Shown here one piece after another: positions 1 to 12,200 of a DNA stretch of 64,000 nucleotides. The stretch comes from Punctularia strigosozonata HHB-11173 SS5 (taxonomy: Eukaryota; Basidiomycota; Agaricomycetes; Corticiales; Punctulariaceae): positions 2,433,074 to 2,497,073 of the forward strand of contig NW_006767433.1 in NCBI RefSeq assembly GCF_000264995.1, read 5' to 3'. The notes below the pieces were generated by a model. It worked only from the letters and a program-made list of their open reading frames with translations, was not told the origin of the DNA and did not search any database. The position numbers and the translations under genes were made by a program. Within the stretch, counting starts at the first letter, position 1. Each line of letters starts with the position of its first letter.

Positions 1-3000
1 GAATCGACGAGGGACGTCGGAGGACAACGACGCAACGGATCCGTGGTCTTGGGCATATCTCACGGAGCCATCTATCAGCTCGTATACACCAATCTTTACA
101 AAGGATGGAGGGTGCGTTATGCGCTGCTGCCTTGCTCATGAACTGATCCATGTTACAATCTGCATGTAGATACTTCTTCTCAATCGTTGGGTCCTCGGTG
201 CGGATTCATTCCGCAATCACCGGACAGGTCGTATCTACCCTTTCCGCGTCCTCGGCTGGTAGCTCTGCCACCCTCAATCCTGTCAGGGACCAACATATCG
301 ACAATATAACGTCCATCATCCTGAATCCTACAAACCCCTTCCAGCTTATCACCGGCTCTCTCGATGGTTGCATCAAAGTATGGGACTTCTTGGACGCTGT
401 CCTGCTGCATACTGTGGACATTGGACAGCCCATACTGCACATCTGTGGCCACGAACGATTCCCAGACCGTGTCTTCGTTGCCGCTGCGCGCCCTACGAAG
501 AAGAAAACCAATAGTGGTAAGAACCACTTGCACGCTGGTCTTGCAGTGTCTTGACGAACAGTTCGGTTCAGGCATTGAGACGGAGGACAATGCGATCGTT
601 CTTTCGGTGTCTCTCAAACCCACATCTACGTCGATAGATGGCCGTGGACGCCGGCCTTACGACATAGAGGTCGCTGGGAAAACGAGGGCGCCTCATGGCC
701 TTGCTCTATCACCAAGCGGGGAGTGGCTTGTGACTATAGGCGGGCACAAGGCGTACGTTGCCCGAACATCGTCGTTGAAGGCCGGATTCACGAAATTTGT
801 GTCTCCTGAAGCCCTTACCTGCCTCGCATTCCATCCCTCCGAGGAATATTTTGCCACCGGGGATGCGAAGGGTAATATCCGACTTTGGTACTGCTTGAAC
901 GAGCAGAGCGTCAAGAAAGCCATCGGTGTTGAGAAACGCGCTCAGACAACCACGTTTCATTGGCATGCTCACTCTATATCATCCTTGGCATTCACAAGTA
1001 ACGGCGCCTATCTGCTGAGCGGTGGAGAAGAAGCAGTACTTGTCATGTGGCAATTGCAATCTGGCAGGAAGGAGTTTGTTCCCCGAGTTGGCGCCCCAAT
1101 AGCGAGTATCGCTGTATGCAGAGGTTCCGATCACGAGGAGGAGTACCTACTTGGGCTGGCAGATGCAAGTTATGTCTTCATCAGCTCGAGTTCAATGAAA
1201 CCGTCGAGAACCTTCTCCCGCATAAAACTTAGTACGTTGTTGAAGGGTTCACTTCTTTGTCTCGCTCATCAAAGCCTTAGATCCCATGCTTTCCTCAGGC
1301 TTGCCACCCATAGCGAGTTCGGCGCCGCTGGCTACTCATGTTCCTTCCTCGACACTCATTCTCCCATCCTCTCACCCGTCATATCTGCAGATATACTCTC
1401 CTTCCACCTCAAATTCAATTGCAGAGCTTGAGATATCCCCTACAAATCGCGTCTCTCGTCGCGATTCAGAACACATCCTGCCTAGCACGGTGGACAGTGC
1501 TGTCGCTGCCCACTCAGGAGAATGGTTGGCAACCATCGATCGAAGAGAAGGGGACGAATCTTTCCATGGCGAGATCTACCTGAAGTTCTGGCGCTGGGAT
1601 GGTAGATTAAGTGCTTGGACCGTGAATACTCGCGTTGATCGTCCTCATGGATTGAAGAGGGTGGTTGATATGGCATTTGGCCCCACTGGAGATCACTTGG
1701 TCACTGCAGGTGAAGACGGGCAAGTCAAATCCTGGCGGATCCGGGAACTCGAGGATAAGAATGGCCATCCAGAAGGTATGAGACCCATCATTGATTAAGA
1801 TCTTAGCTAAGCTAAGCATCTTGCCTGACAGTTTTTTGGTTTCATCGCTCCACATTCACTTTTCGATCTATGACCCCTCTGCATGTCTCTTGGTCGCACG
1901 ATGGCTCGGTTTTGGCGGTGACATACAACGTCTGTGTCGCGCTTTATGATCCGTCCTCGACAGGGCTGCGCGGCGTCATAACGTCTTCGGAATGTCGATC
2001 GCTCATAAAGGCGCATTTTGTTGGACAAACCGGGCGATATCTTGTTCTGGTTGCCGTAAATGATCTGGTGATGTGGGACGTCGTTTGCCAGACAAGTAAA
2101 CACGTCTCTCGGCCTTAAAAACAGTTACTTACTCCTCCCCTTCATTCAGGTGTATGGCATCGGCGCTCGTCCTCTCCTATCGATGGTATTGTGACTCATC
2201 CTCACAGGACTCAGTTCGCAGCCTTGCATCGTCTACAATCCCCTAACGGCACACCTTGGACCAAGGCGGCGATTTTTGATGCAAGTTCGGCCAACCCCAT
2301 CGCTCATCGAAAACTCCCCTTCCAGCTTCGCAATGTCACCTGGAACAATCTGTCAGCCTCCAGTCTATCGCCACGGACCAGTGGTTTCACCCTCGTCGGC
2401 ATCACGTCTGACTGGGGAGTTGTCGTCTTCGGTGACGATGTCCACATCGAGGCGAAGCGTGCTTTCGACGCCACGATAGGCTTTGGAAGTCCAGGGCAAG
2501 TCAGAACTTTGTTCCAGGATATCTTTGGGGCAGCAGCATTCACTCCAGATGCAGACCCCCCCTCGATTTCAGACGCCTCTTCACTTGAAGCACGTTGGAG
2601 CAGCAAAGAGGCCGTTAGTTTGGTAGACGGACCATCATACTTGATGCCGCCATTCCAGGCCATATTCAACCCTTTGATCGACACCTTGCTCCGGCATCGC
2701 CATGACGACGTACCAGTCGAAGAAAGAAGTCATGAACAGGATGAGGCTGATGACAACAGCGTTGAAGAGTGGCGGCTTACCTCCAGCTCCCACGTCGAGC
2801 GGTTCGTGGACAACGATGAGCTTGATATGCTCATTGCACTGTTCAGGAATCACGCCATCGAGGGTGCGATTTCCCGATTGACTCGACCTCCAAGTGTTAT
2901 CCTGATCATGAAGTTATGGTTATGCAGAAGCTCGGCTCGCCGTCAAGCCGGCACATATGGCAAACACCGTACCTCGAGCACTGGACAGCAAGAACAGAGC

Positions 3001-3139
3001 GCCCCCTATAGTGGTCGCTGTCTCGAGGCATGGAAAGGCGCATGGTGATGGCTTAGAAGGATCGCTACCGGAGCTGCGTCCTGAAACAATACGACATTCG
3101 GGTTACAGTCCAGCGGCTAAAAAGCGGAAGAAACCCTAG
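1..3139 (+). CDS. NAN1: WDR75/Nan1 (Utp17)-like WD40 protein, 5' end outside window
   Basis: The reading frame is open from the window edge, so the N-terminus is missing. The first exon ends near 112 and is followed by a short intron; further introns near 1220-1290, 1775-1865 and 2095-2155 join frames that keep giving WD40 blades, such as the stretch ending GSLDGCIKVWDF near 395 and the blade ending GDAKGNIRLWYC near 890. The C-terminus is disordered and ends in a basic KKRKKP tail, compatible with nuclear localisation. The blade order and the phrase APHGLALSPSGEWLVTIGGHK fit WDR75/Nan1, a subunit of the t-UTP/UtpA part of the small-subunit processome, which works in nucleolar pre-18S rRNA transcription and processing. 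The family call rests on recognised similarity; another U3-associated WD40 protein is the main alternative. Exon edges are approximate. Confidence 0.78.
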
Positions 3140-3394
3140 GCTAGCGGATCAACCTATTAATTTAATTACTGTATTTCCCGTACATAGCTACAGCATGTCC
3201 GGCATTCAGTGCAGAAAAACTGCGTATGTTGTACACCAGATACGACAAAAGCTTTCACTTGTCAATATGCTCCTTTGCGAGCGGTTTTGCAAGGAAGGGA
3301 ATAACAATGAACGGGATTTACCGTACGGATCTCTGGCTGCGTAAATACCTTCAGGCTCAAGGGAGTCCTCGGCAGAAGTCAAATGTGGGAGATT

Positions 3395-5380
3395 TCAACG
3401 ACCTCGAACCAGCGGTGACGTCTCTGTCAGGAGGCTCAGCTCTTCTGGTGCCATTCTCGCGCCAAACGCTGCTGGCCAAACCCCGTCGCGTGCGAATGCG
3501 GCTCCCTCAGCCTGCAGTGTTCTCCAAAACGCTCCTAGACGACCGATGGTGCAGGGATTGATGTACAGTTTAGTCAAAGGAACCCCGAGTTGCTTTCTGC
3601 GGCGAGCAAATAAGAGGGCATTCCTTGGATCCACCTCCTGCCAATCCAAAACCCGTAATCGACAGCCCAGAACAGCCCTGTAACGGCGTTGAGGGTCTGA
3701 CGGTATGCCCAATATCGGGAACGGAAGTTGGACAGTGACATTGGACGCAGAGATCATCTCTGGGGGAGGGATGATCGAAGACAATGTCACCCCGTCGTGC
3801 GCGAGGTTTACATCCGAAGGCGAAGAGGCGTCGCGATATGCAGCTGGGAGGAGTGGATTATATTGTGGCATCTTGTTCGTGGACTGTGGATTCTTCCTTG
3901 GCGGATTGCGTGTAGGATGGTCGCGAATGGGAAGCTGGGCACAGGAAATATCCGCTATATTCAAACCGTAGCGGCACGGATCGTCGCATAAGAGGTCTAG
4001 CCAACTCGTGTTTTTCACGGCAACCCTCAGGTATCCTAGAAGGGGCATTGAAGCCATCCACTTCGCCATGAGGGTCTTGTGATGAGGCGTATCGGGCATA
4101 TCAAAGGCACGGATGGTTAAAGACCGAACATCCGGAAATAGGCCGACCAACGCTAGGACGAAAGGTCCGTAATCATGTCCTGTCATGTTCGCGATCGTGA
4201 GGATGCGGGTGTTGGGTCCTCTGATGTGCTTCGTGATGAACGCTGCATAGGCAGGGTGAAGCTCACCGAGCGTTAGAACATTCAATTTCTCAAGCACGAT
4301 GGGCTCAGCATCGTGTTCAGGTTCGTCAGGCCACCGGGGACCTGCGCCATAAAGAGTTAACTGGCGCAATTCTGGCGAGCTTCGAAGGATAATTCGAAAG
4401 CATGCGATGTCGGGAGATGCGTTGAGTGCTATGCGTCGTAAATCCAAGCTGGTCAAGTTATGCAGAGAAGAGCCGGTCCAGTCTACGTGAATGCCAGCCA
4501 GAGTTAGATGACGCAAAGACGGGGCAGTACCGCCGCACAGAGGCATTGCCTGCCGAAGCTCGGCGGGTTGGTATCCGGGTCCTATCCACGCGAGGGGTCT
4601 GCCTACGCGGTAAAGTTCAAATCGTTCCAACAAAGTAGGGCAGGTACTCGTCTTCCTGAACCGGTCGAGTATAATCAGCGCAGGGTCCCAATCATCGACG
4701 GATGCTATGAATACTCGAATCTGCGCGACCTTGGTCATGATCCGATCCATGAGATTCGACATCCTTGCAGCATCGAGTCTCGCGTGTTGAGATGCCTGTG
4801 TGACCGCCTGTTGCTCGCAAATTCGGAGATCCAGGGGTGCAGAACCGGCTCTTTCCAACCAAGCCAACGAACGAGTGAAAGGCCAGGAATCCCGAAAGCA
4901 TATGTCATTCCAGATGGTCATGTCGGTCAAGGCCACGGCTCTCCAACGTCGGCATACCCAGGTCAACCACAGCCTCTGGTTTGTGCTGTTGGAAGGACCG
5001 CCAGGGTGCCAGCATGCAAAGCGGAAGATCTCTACGAGTATCTCATTGGGCAAATCGTTGATCGGGAAGATTCGGCATAGCATAAAGTGGCGTCGCATCT
5101 GTCGTTCCGCGATCTCGCTGTCAAGCGCATGGTCCCGGTCTCGAACAGCGTTCTTCCTCATACTGAGAGCTTCAATCTCCTGCTTCAAATTCTCCGCGTA
5201 CATCCGACAAACAGCAGCGGTGTCGGGGTCGTCGGCTCTTGGCTCGGGAAGTAGGTTTTGGAAGCGACAGCGTAGCATCATCGCAAGGCCTGCGTCTATG
5301 GTATAAACGTTCCAAGGCAGAAACTTGAAGGGCGGATCGTCGTGGAAGGTGGATGGCAGCGCTGGAGGTGATAGCGGCAT
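3395..5380 (-). CDS. F-box protein with leucine-rich tail
   Basis: One uninterrupted frame of about 661 residues. The frame is open a little further upstream but only with a TTG codon, so the ATG at 5380 is preferred. Residues about 50-95 are charged and likely coiled coil. An F-box follows at about 106-155, with the core INDLPNEILVEIFRFACW and a downstream WLTWVCRRWRAVAL. The remainder has leucine-rich stretches (for example LRHLTLAGIHV, LTSLDLRRIAL) as in the large agaricomycete F-box families. Such proteins recruit substrates to SCF ubiquitin ligases through Skp1. The substrate cannot be told from sequence. These genes are numerous and fast evolving in mushrooms, so no orthologue is proposed. 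Confidence 0.85.
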   Translation of the reverse strand: MPLSPPALPSTFHDDPPFKFLPWNVYTIDAGLAMMLRCRFQNLLPEPRADDPDTAAVCRMYAENLKQEIEALSMRKNAVRDRDHALDSEIAERQMRRHFMLCRIFPINDLPNEILVEIFRFACWHPGGPSNSTNQRLWLTWVCRRWRAVALTDMTIWNDICFRDSWPFTRSLAWLERAGSAPLDLRICEQQAVTQASQHARLDAARMSNLMDRIMTKVAQIRVFIASVDDWDPALIILDRFRKTSTCPTLLERFELYRVGRPLAWIGPGYQPAELRQAMPLCGGTAPSLRHLTLAGIHVDWTGSSLHNLTSLDLRRIALNASPDIACFRIILRSSPELRQLTLYGAGPRWPDEPEHDAEPIVLEKLNVLTLGELHPAYAAFITKHIRGPNTRILTIANMTGHDYGPFVLALVGLFPDVRSLTIRAFDMPDTPHHKTLMAKWMASMPLLGYLRVAVKNTSWLDLLCDDPCRYGLNIADISCAQLPIRDHPTRNPPRKNPQSTNKMPQYNPLLPAAYRDASSPSDVNLAHDGVTLSSIIPPPEMISASNVTVQLPFPILGIPSDPQRRYRAVLGCRLRVLDWQEVDPRNALLFARRRKQLGVPLTKLYINPCTIGRLGAFWRTLQAEGAAFARDGVWPAAFGARMAPEELSLLTETSPLVRGR

Positions 5381-5589
5381 TGAGGATTGCGGAAGAAGTG
5401 TAAACTGGTTCACCAACTGATGCAAACTATGAGCGCGGAGTCACTATCTCGCAACACTCGTCGCGTCACGCACCTAGCGCGGGCTGTGTCCAGCGTCCGG
5501 TTGCGCCTCAGACCTTGAGTCTTGGATGCGTCGCTCCTCCAGCAGATGGACTCGATATACGTAGAGCAATTGCCCACCCCCCAGGACAA

Positions 5590-5603
5590 CGTTAACAGCG
5601 ATG
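5590..5603 (+). repeat. 5' target site duplication of the LINE
   Basis: CGTTAACAGCGATG here matches CGTTAAACAGCGATG directly after the poly(A) run, differing by one A. It marks where the LINE inserted, between the F-box gene and the PAC1 gene. Confidence 0.8.
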
Positions 5604-5835
5604 CCCTTGAACAAGGACCATCACCACTGATGGTGCCGGCGGTTGGCCTCTTCGCGGCTCAAGGGACAAGTACCCTCCGGGGGAAACCAACAACCGTTCC
5701 TCGACCCTATACGGGGAGGAGAAGGACGCAGACCGCGCCCCACGACGTACAGAACGTCGCGCCACTCGATGACCCAGTGGCTTGGGACAGCCAGACACGC
5801 CAGTCCCGAGAATGTACTCCTGCACTACATAAATG

Positions 5836-6293
5836 AGATACGCTATGTTACCCTATGACACCCCCTGACATCCTAGAGGGAGCCAATGACTTTTGAGCTA
5901 GTCACCGCGACCAGCTCAAACGATGCAAAGAACAGGACAAGTACTTATCCCTCCCACCTCCACGACGGAGCCGAAACGCTACCGGGCGTCCGCGCCATTT
6001 TGTGTCCCCTCCACCATCTGAAAGACCGCCGCACGGGTCACCAAGAGGGGACCGACGACCAACCACAGTGACCGAATCGAACTGACGCATCGAGGGGCGA
6101 TCCCCCCCCCCCGCGACGAACCCAGGGTGCCGCCAGATAGCCACACAGAAACCTGAGTGAGACAACGCGCCACAGCCACTACTGGAAGAGCAAAGGCACA
6201 AAGACGCAAAGACAAAGACACAAAGAGGCCTCGAGGCAGAAGGCCACCCCGAGCCATCTTATCAAAGGACAAAGAAAGTGATCTCACCGAACA
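5836..6293 (+). repeat. LINE 5' UTR repeat unit, copy 1
   Basis: Begins AGATACGCTATGTTACCC and ends just before the N run with ...CTCACCGAACA. It is nearly identical to 6736-7198, with a handful of substitutions and a different C-run length (near 6103-6113). Repeated 5' UTR units (monomers) in other LINEs, such as mouse L1, carry promoter activity; that role here is inferred. Confidence 0.85.
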
Positions 6294-6735
6294 NNNNNNN
6301 NNNNNNNNNNNNNNNNNNNNNNNNNNNNNNNNNNNNNNNNNNNNNNNNNNNNNNNNNNNNNNNNNNNNNNNNNNNNNNNNNNNNNNNNNNNNNNNNNNNN
6401 NNNNNNNNNNNNNNNNNNNNNNNNNNNNNNNNNNNNNNNNNNNNNNNNNNNNNNNNNNNNNNNNNNNNNNNNNNNNNNNNNNNNNNNNNNNNNNNNNNNN
6501 NNNNNNNNNNNNNNNNNNNNNNNNNNNNNNNNNNNNNNNNNNNNNNNNNNNNNNNNNNNNNNNNNNNNNNNNNNNNNNNNNNNNNNNNNNNNNNNNNNNN
6601 NNNNNNNNNNNNNNNNNNNNNNNNNNNNNNNNNNNNNNNNNNNNNNNNNNNNNNNNNNNNNNNNNNNNNNNNNNNNNNNNNNNNNNNNNNNNNNNNNNNN
6701 NNNNNNNNNNNNNNNNNNNNNNNNNNNNNNNNNNN
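6294..6735. other. Assembly gap (442 N)
   Basis: A run of N sits between two near-identical repeat units, so the assembler probably failed on tandem copies. The true number of units, and hence the length of the LINE 5' UTR, is unknown. Open frames that cross it are meaningless. Confidence 1.
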
Positions 6736-7198
6736 AGATACGCTATGTTACCCTATGACACCCCCTGACATCCTAGAGGGAGCCAATGACTTTTGGGCTA
6801 ATCACCGCGACCAGCTCAGACGACGCAAGGAACAGGACAAGTACTTACCCCTCCCACCTCCACGACGGAGCCGGAATGCTACCGGGCATCCACGCCGATT
6901 TGTGTCCCCTCCACCATCTGAAAGACCGCCGCACGGGTCACCAAGAAGGGACTGACGACCAACCACGGTGACCGAATCGAACTGACGCATCGAGGGGCGA
7001 TCCCCCCCCCCGTCCCCCGCGACAACCCAGGGTGCCGCCAGATAGCCACACAGAAACCTGAGTGAGACAACGCGCCACAGCCACTACTGGAAGAGCAAAG
7101 GCACAAAGACGCAAAGACAAAGACACAAAGAGGCCTCGAGGCAGAAGGCCACCCCGAGCCATCTTATCAAAGGACAAAGAAAGTGATCTCACCGAACA
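6736..7198 (+). repeat. LINE 5' UTR repeat unit, copy 2
   Basis: Starts with the same AGATACGCTATG as copy 1 and runs to ...CTCACCGAACA. Its C-run near 7003-7018 is longer and includes an extra GTCCCCC. Unique 5' UTR sequence (about 165 bases) follows up to ORF1. Confidence 0.85.
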
Positions 7199-7363
7199 CT
7201 TAAAAGCTTACTCCTCACCTTGACTCCCCAACAAGCTCCCCCCTCCCTGCAATCCCCGAGTCCGCGCACCGAGGCCTGCCCACCCACGAAAGACACCCCA
7301 ATTAACACCTCAGTGATGGCGAGTGACACACCACCCCATGCATCCGCATCCTGACCCTTTGAA

Positions 7364-8731
7364 ATGCAGAGTCACCTAGGCATGATGCAGACACTGGAGA
7401 TTATCGCACCCGAGACCGGACGCTCCCCAAAGCGCGTGCGCCCAGACGACGACCACCCCAAGGACGACGCCATCCCCGGCTCCAACGGACACCTGAGTGG
7501 CGACGTACGTGATGAAGTCATCGACGAGATCGAGTCGCGCCCGCGCATCCCTCTTCCGCAGAGAGCCATCTGGCCCAGCCCAACTGCGCCACCCGCCTTC
7601 ACGAAAGATAATCCCCACACCCAATCTTCGAGGCGGGGGGAAGCCCCACTGGCCAAGCCAACCGACCAGTCGGTCGAATTCCTCGACGCGACCTTTCCCC
7701 GGATAGGCCTGAGTATGGTGGATCTCCTAGACGGCATGGAGACGGCCCAGACCACGCCAGTTCTAAACAACCCGGGCGAATTCCTTGCGATTGTCCCCTT
7801 CAATGCCGGACCGGACCTCTTCGCGGCATGCCCAACGCTTCACACAGACATCCGCGACTTCATCGCAGACCTGCGCATCGACGAGGGACCGCCACAAGAG
7901 ACTTTGGGGAGCGCCAAGAGGCGCCTCGACACACACCGTCCCCTAGCCAAGAGAAACTCCAAACGCGCCTTCGACAAGCCGTGGACTATCCTCCTTACCG
8001 GATTCAACAACAAAGAACGCGCCTATCTGCTTTTCCAACAGACCTTCGCCGTCAATGAAGACATATGCTTCCATGTATTGTCCTTCGACCCGACTTTCTA
8101 CGAATGGACGATTATGCACATCTCGGGCGATGCGGTTAGGGCCGCTGAGGACGAAGAAGCCCGAACGGAGGTTGAGAACGAAATACTCACCACTATCAAG
8201 ACGACCCTTTGGAAAGACAAGCCATTCCGCAACTTCGTGGACCAGACCCTCCGCGCCGCCGGCATTCCAGGCACCGTGAACGACCGTGTCGCCTACGCGA
8301 CGAGCTCCTTTACCCTCTCGTACATTCCCCTACGCAACCAACAAGGCAGACTCGACCCGGTCATGCAACTGATGGGGCGTCCGATCTCACCCAACTACGA
8401 CGACCACCGCCGCTGGCTCGCGCTCATCCGCAGACCGGGATACTATACTAAAGGGGGACTGAAGAAGCTCCTCATCGAGAAAAAGGAAATCGAATGCGCC
8501 CTCTGCAAATCGTACACTCACCCGGCATGGGACTGCCCGTTCCCGAAGACACCGGGATGGTACGGCCCCACAGAGGCGAAAGCGTCGAAAACGAAAGGCA
8601 ACCTGAATGACCACCGCGGTAGAGGAAGAGGCCGCGGAAGGAATAATAGGGGCCGAGGCGGAGCCAGGACTCACGGCGGACGAGGAGGTTGGGAGACCGT
8701 AACCCATGGCCAGTACGGCAGCAGATGGTAG
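7364..8731 (+). CDS. LINE ORF1, CCHC zinc-knuckle RNA-binding protein
   Basis: 455 residues in one frame from the ATG at 7364. The N-terminus is polar and rich in Pro, Arg and Asp. The middle part (about 200-370) looks folded. A single CCHC knuckle at about residue 379 reads CALCKSYTHPAWDC, spacing C-x2-C-x4-H-x4-C. The tail is RG-rich (GRGRGRGRNNRGRGG), typical of nucleic-acid binding. By analogy with other LINEs, ORF1p coats the element RNA and helps form the RNP that is moved. No frameshift is seen. Confidence 0.9.
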   Translation: MQSHLGMMQTLEIIAPETGRSPKRVRPDDDHPKDDAIPGSNGHLSGDVRDEVIDEIESRPRIPLPQRAIWPSPTAPPAFTKDNPHTQSSRRGEAPLAKPTDQSVEFLDATFPRIGLSMVDLLDGMETAQTTPVLNNPGEFLAIVPFNAGPDLFAACPTLHTDIRDFIADLRIDEGPPQETLGSAKRRLDTHRPLAKRNSKRAFDKPWTILLTGFNNKERAYLLFQQTFAVNEDICFHVLSFDPTFYEWTIMHISGDAVRAAEDEEARTEVENEILTTIKTTLWKDKPFRNFVDQTLRAAGIPGTVNDRVAYATSSFTLSYIPLRNQQGRLDPVMQLMGRPISPNYDDHRRWLALIRRPGYYTKGGLKKLLIEKKEIECALCKSYTHPAWDCPFPKTPGWYGPTEAKASKTKGNLNDHRGRGRGRGRNNRGRGGARTHGGRGGWETVTHGQYGSRW

Positions 8732-9272
8732 ATATCCGGCCGACTAACATAGAACACCATTGAAGTAAACCCCACGTCCGTAATCAAAAACATACAATAC
8801 ACGATAGAACCCGGTGAAAGTTAGTCTTCTTTGGGGAGAATGAGACAACGGAGACGCTATACGGCCCAAATATACTGAGCCGCGAGGCGACAGGAAAGCC
8901 GTCCGAGCGTATAAACTCACGCGTATGGGCTAAAAGGTAAGTGGAGCCCAGCCGACGCTAAACGGCGAATTCGTGCGGGAGACGCGACCGCCCCAACGGG
9001 CGTACCACCCGAACGATGACCACTAACCGTTTCTAGGTCCAGCTAGCCGAGAGACGGAACCAAAGCAAGCAACGAACACGAACGGAAAGAACACAGTAAG
9101 CACTCACCACCCTCCAAACACTGACGGTCTTCTAGGCAACGGCGGATCCGCTCTCAGAGGCGGACTCGACGCAGCCGCCAGTCGAACCGTCGAGGACGAA
9201 GCGCGTGGTATCGGAGGCGGACAGGTACAACCAGATGGTGGCGAGGCCGTAGCGAGAGAGATCCACACGACC

Positions 9273-12200
9273 GTGACAGACGCTCGGCGTAATGACCCAC
9301 CACAGTTGACCGAAGGGCCCTCAGACAGAGAGAGCATGGCGACCTCGGAGCAAGGCCGACCAGAGACACAGACCGTGTCCGGGCCCCAGCAGACCGCTGG
9401 AGGACCACCACTGCAACGCAGAGGACGGCGAATCGCCGAGCAAATGCCCCACACGAGATCGGTGCACACAGAGGCCGTTGCGAACGAGTTACGCAGACGC
9501 CTAGGGGAGAACCCAAACGACGGCAGAGCGATAGGCAGACCAAGACGGAAGCCCCCCAAGGCAATGAAAGCAGGGATCCACATTGCGTCGTTGAATATCC
9601 GTGGATACGGACAAGCGAGTAGTCAAGTCAGTCATAACAAATGGTTCCACATAAATCAGCTGATGAGGGAACGGAGAATCGCGATCCTCCTGGTACAGGA
9701 GGCGCATATGGACGACCAGCGCCGGGACGAAATAGAGACCCTGTTCACGAACAGACTCCGCGTTTTCGTGTCCCCAGACCCAGATAACCCGACCGGGAAG
9801 GCTGGGGTAGCAATAGTAGTCAATAAACAACTAATCCGGAACTGGGACAAAATCACAGCAAAGACGGTCCTTCCAGGAAGAGCATTGAGTATAGAGCTCA
9901 ACATGCTAAACAACAAAAAACTCACGGTACTGAATGTGTACGCCCCTAATGATCCGCAAGAGAACCTCGCCTTCTGGATAGAGTTGGACGGACACTATGC
10001 GATGAACCGACGTGAAACGAGGCCGAACGTTATGGGAGGAGACTATAACCTAGTGGAAAGTGACATCGACAGATTACCATCTCACCCAGATTTCGACAAG
10101 GCCGTTGAGAAACTAGATGAGACGGTCAGCCGCCTACGACTAATAGACGGATGGAGAAATACATATGTCGATCGAAAAGAGTTCACATACTACCAAAAAT
10201 CGACCATGTCCCAGTCGAGAATAGACAGAATATATGTGACCCCAGAGTTTTTTGAGACGGCGAGAGAATGGAAGATATCGACAGTGGGCATCCCCAACCT
10301 CGACCATAAAATGGTGTCAGTACAGCTAACTGATGAGGCAAGCCCCGCGGTTGGAAGAGGACGATGGTCTATACCACAACACGTCCTCAAGGACCGCAAA
10401 TTCCGGAAGACAGCACATGAAGAGGGCCGGAAAGCAATGGAACGCCTAGAAAACGTGACGAACTCACGACGAACGTGGCAAGAAAACCCGCAAGTAATAT
10501 TTGCAGAAATGAAACGGGCGATTCTAAAGGCAGCCAGGCAGCGAGAACGTGAGACGGTCCCCAAAATAATCAAGATGCAGAAAGCCCTAGAGAACGACAT
10601 CGCCGAAGTCCTAAACCGGGAAATGGACGAAGACGAACGTGTGAGGGAAGCCGGCATCCTCACACAAAAATTGGAGGAGCTTGAAAGGAAGAGACACGGC
10701 AAGGCGAGGGAAGCGGTCGCAGTACGCAGCAGACTAGAGGGAGAAACCATCAGTCGCCATTGGATACAAACGAGCAAGGAAAAGAAACCGCGTGACATGA
10801 TATACGCCCTCCGAATCCCGCCGCAGCCGGGAACCCAACCAGGAGGCAATGCTGAGTACGAGAAAGAGACGGGGAAAATGGCCGAACTCGCCAGGAACTA
10901 CCACGAAGCCCTCCAACGGGAAGAAGACATTACAGATCCCGAAACCCGAGAAAAGACAATGCAAGAAGTCCTAGAAACCATTAAGTCAGAACCGAACCAC
11001 AGAGGAAAGGCGATCCTGAACGGACTAATCACAGAAAGAGAAGTACAAGACGCACTAAAGCACTCCAAGAACGGGAGCGCCGCCGGTCTAGACGGAGCAA
11101 CGTATGAACTGTGGAAAACACTGCACGCCCGCTTTGTAGAGGACTCACGACACGAGGATCGAGAGCCCTTCAATGTTATTAAAGTGATGACCGCGGCCTT
11201 CAACGACATCCAACTGCACGGCATTGACCCAAGAACAAAGTTCACCGAAGCTTGGATGTGCCCACTATACAAGAAGAACGATAGAAACGAGATTAGTAAC
11301 TATAGGCCGATATCCCTCCTCAACACGGACTACAAACTACTCACGAAATCACTAACCCTGAAGCTGGCGGAGGTGATAACCGACCTAGTACATCCAGACC
11401 AAGCTGGGTTTGTACCGGGGCGACAAATAACGGACCAAACTAAACTCACAAGGATGGTGATGGAATACGCGGAAGCTATGGAAGAGAACGGCCTCATAGT
11501 AGCGCTGGACCAGGAGAAAGCATATGATAAGATCGCACACGACTATCTCTGGAGGACCCTCGAAGCTTTCAAAATCCCTGATTTCTTCATAAGAACAATA
11601 AAAAACCTATACGCATATGCAGAGACAAGAGTGATGATCAACGGAACTCTGAGCTCACCATACAAAGTTATCCGCGGAGTGCGGCAGGGCGATCCTCTCT
11701 CATGCCTACTTTTCGACCTCGCGATTGAGCCGCTTGCGGAAATGTTACGATCATCAAACCTAAGAGGTTTCAGAATACCAGGCACAGAAGATAAGCTCAT
11801 CGCACGGCTATTTGCAGACGACACCACGGTGTTCCTGTCCGAATTCGACGATTTTGAGGACCTGCAAAAAATACTGAAAAAATGGTGTATAGCGTCAAAA
11901 GCAAAATTTAACATAGGAAAAACGGAGATACTCCCTATCGGAACCCCAGAATACCGGGAAACGGTCATTCGAGAAAGGAAGACAGAGGGGTGCGTTGTGC
12001 CGATCAACGACGACATCCACATGGTAGCAGAGGGTGAAAGCATCCGCCTCCTAGGGGCCTGGTACGGTAATAATCTTGAAGTGGAAGGCCCGTGGACGAT
12101 AGTGCTCAACAAAATTGATAAAAAATTAGAGCAATGGGAACGGACACACCCAACGATCCTGGGAAGGAAACTTATAGTCATGCTAACGGCGGGGAGCATG

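Noticed and set aside
6157-6955. Open frames crossing the N run
   Set aside because: They consist mostly of unknown residues and only exist because N is not read as a stop.
9104-9583. Minus-strand open frames inside the LINE
   Set aside because: Antisense shadows of ORF2 caused by codon bias; no domains.
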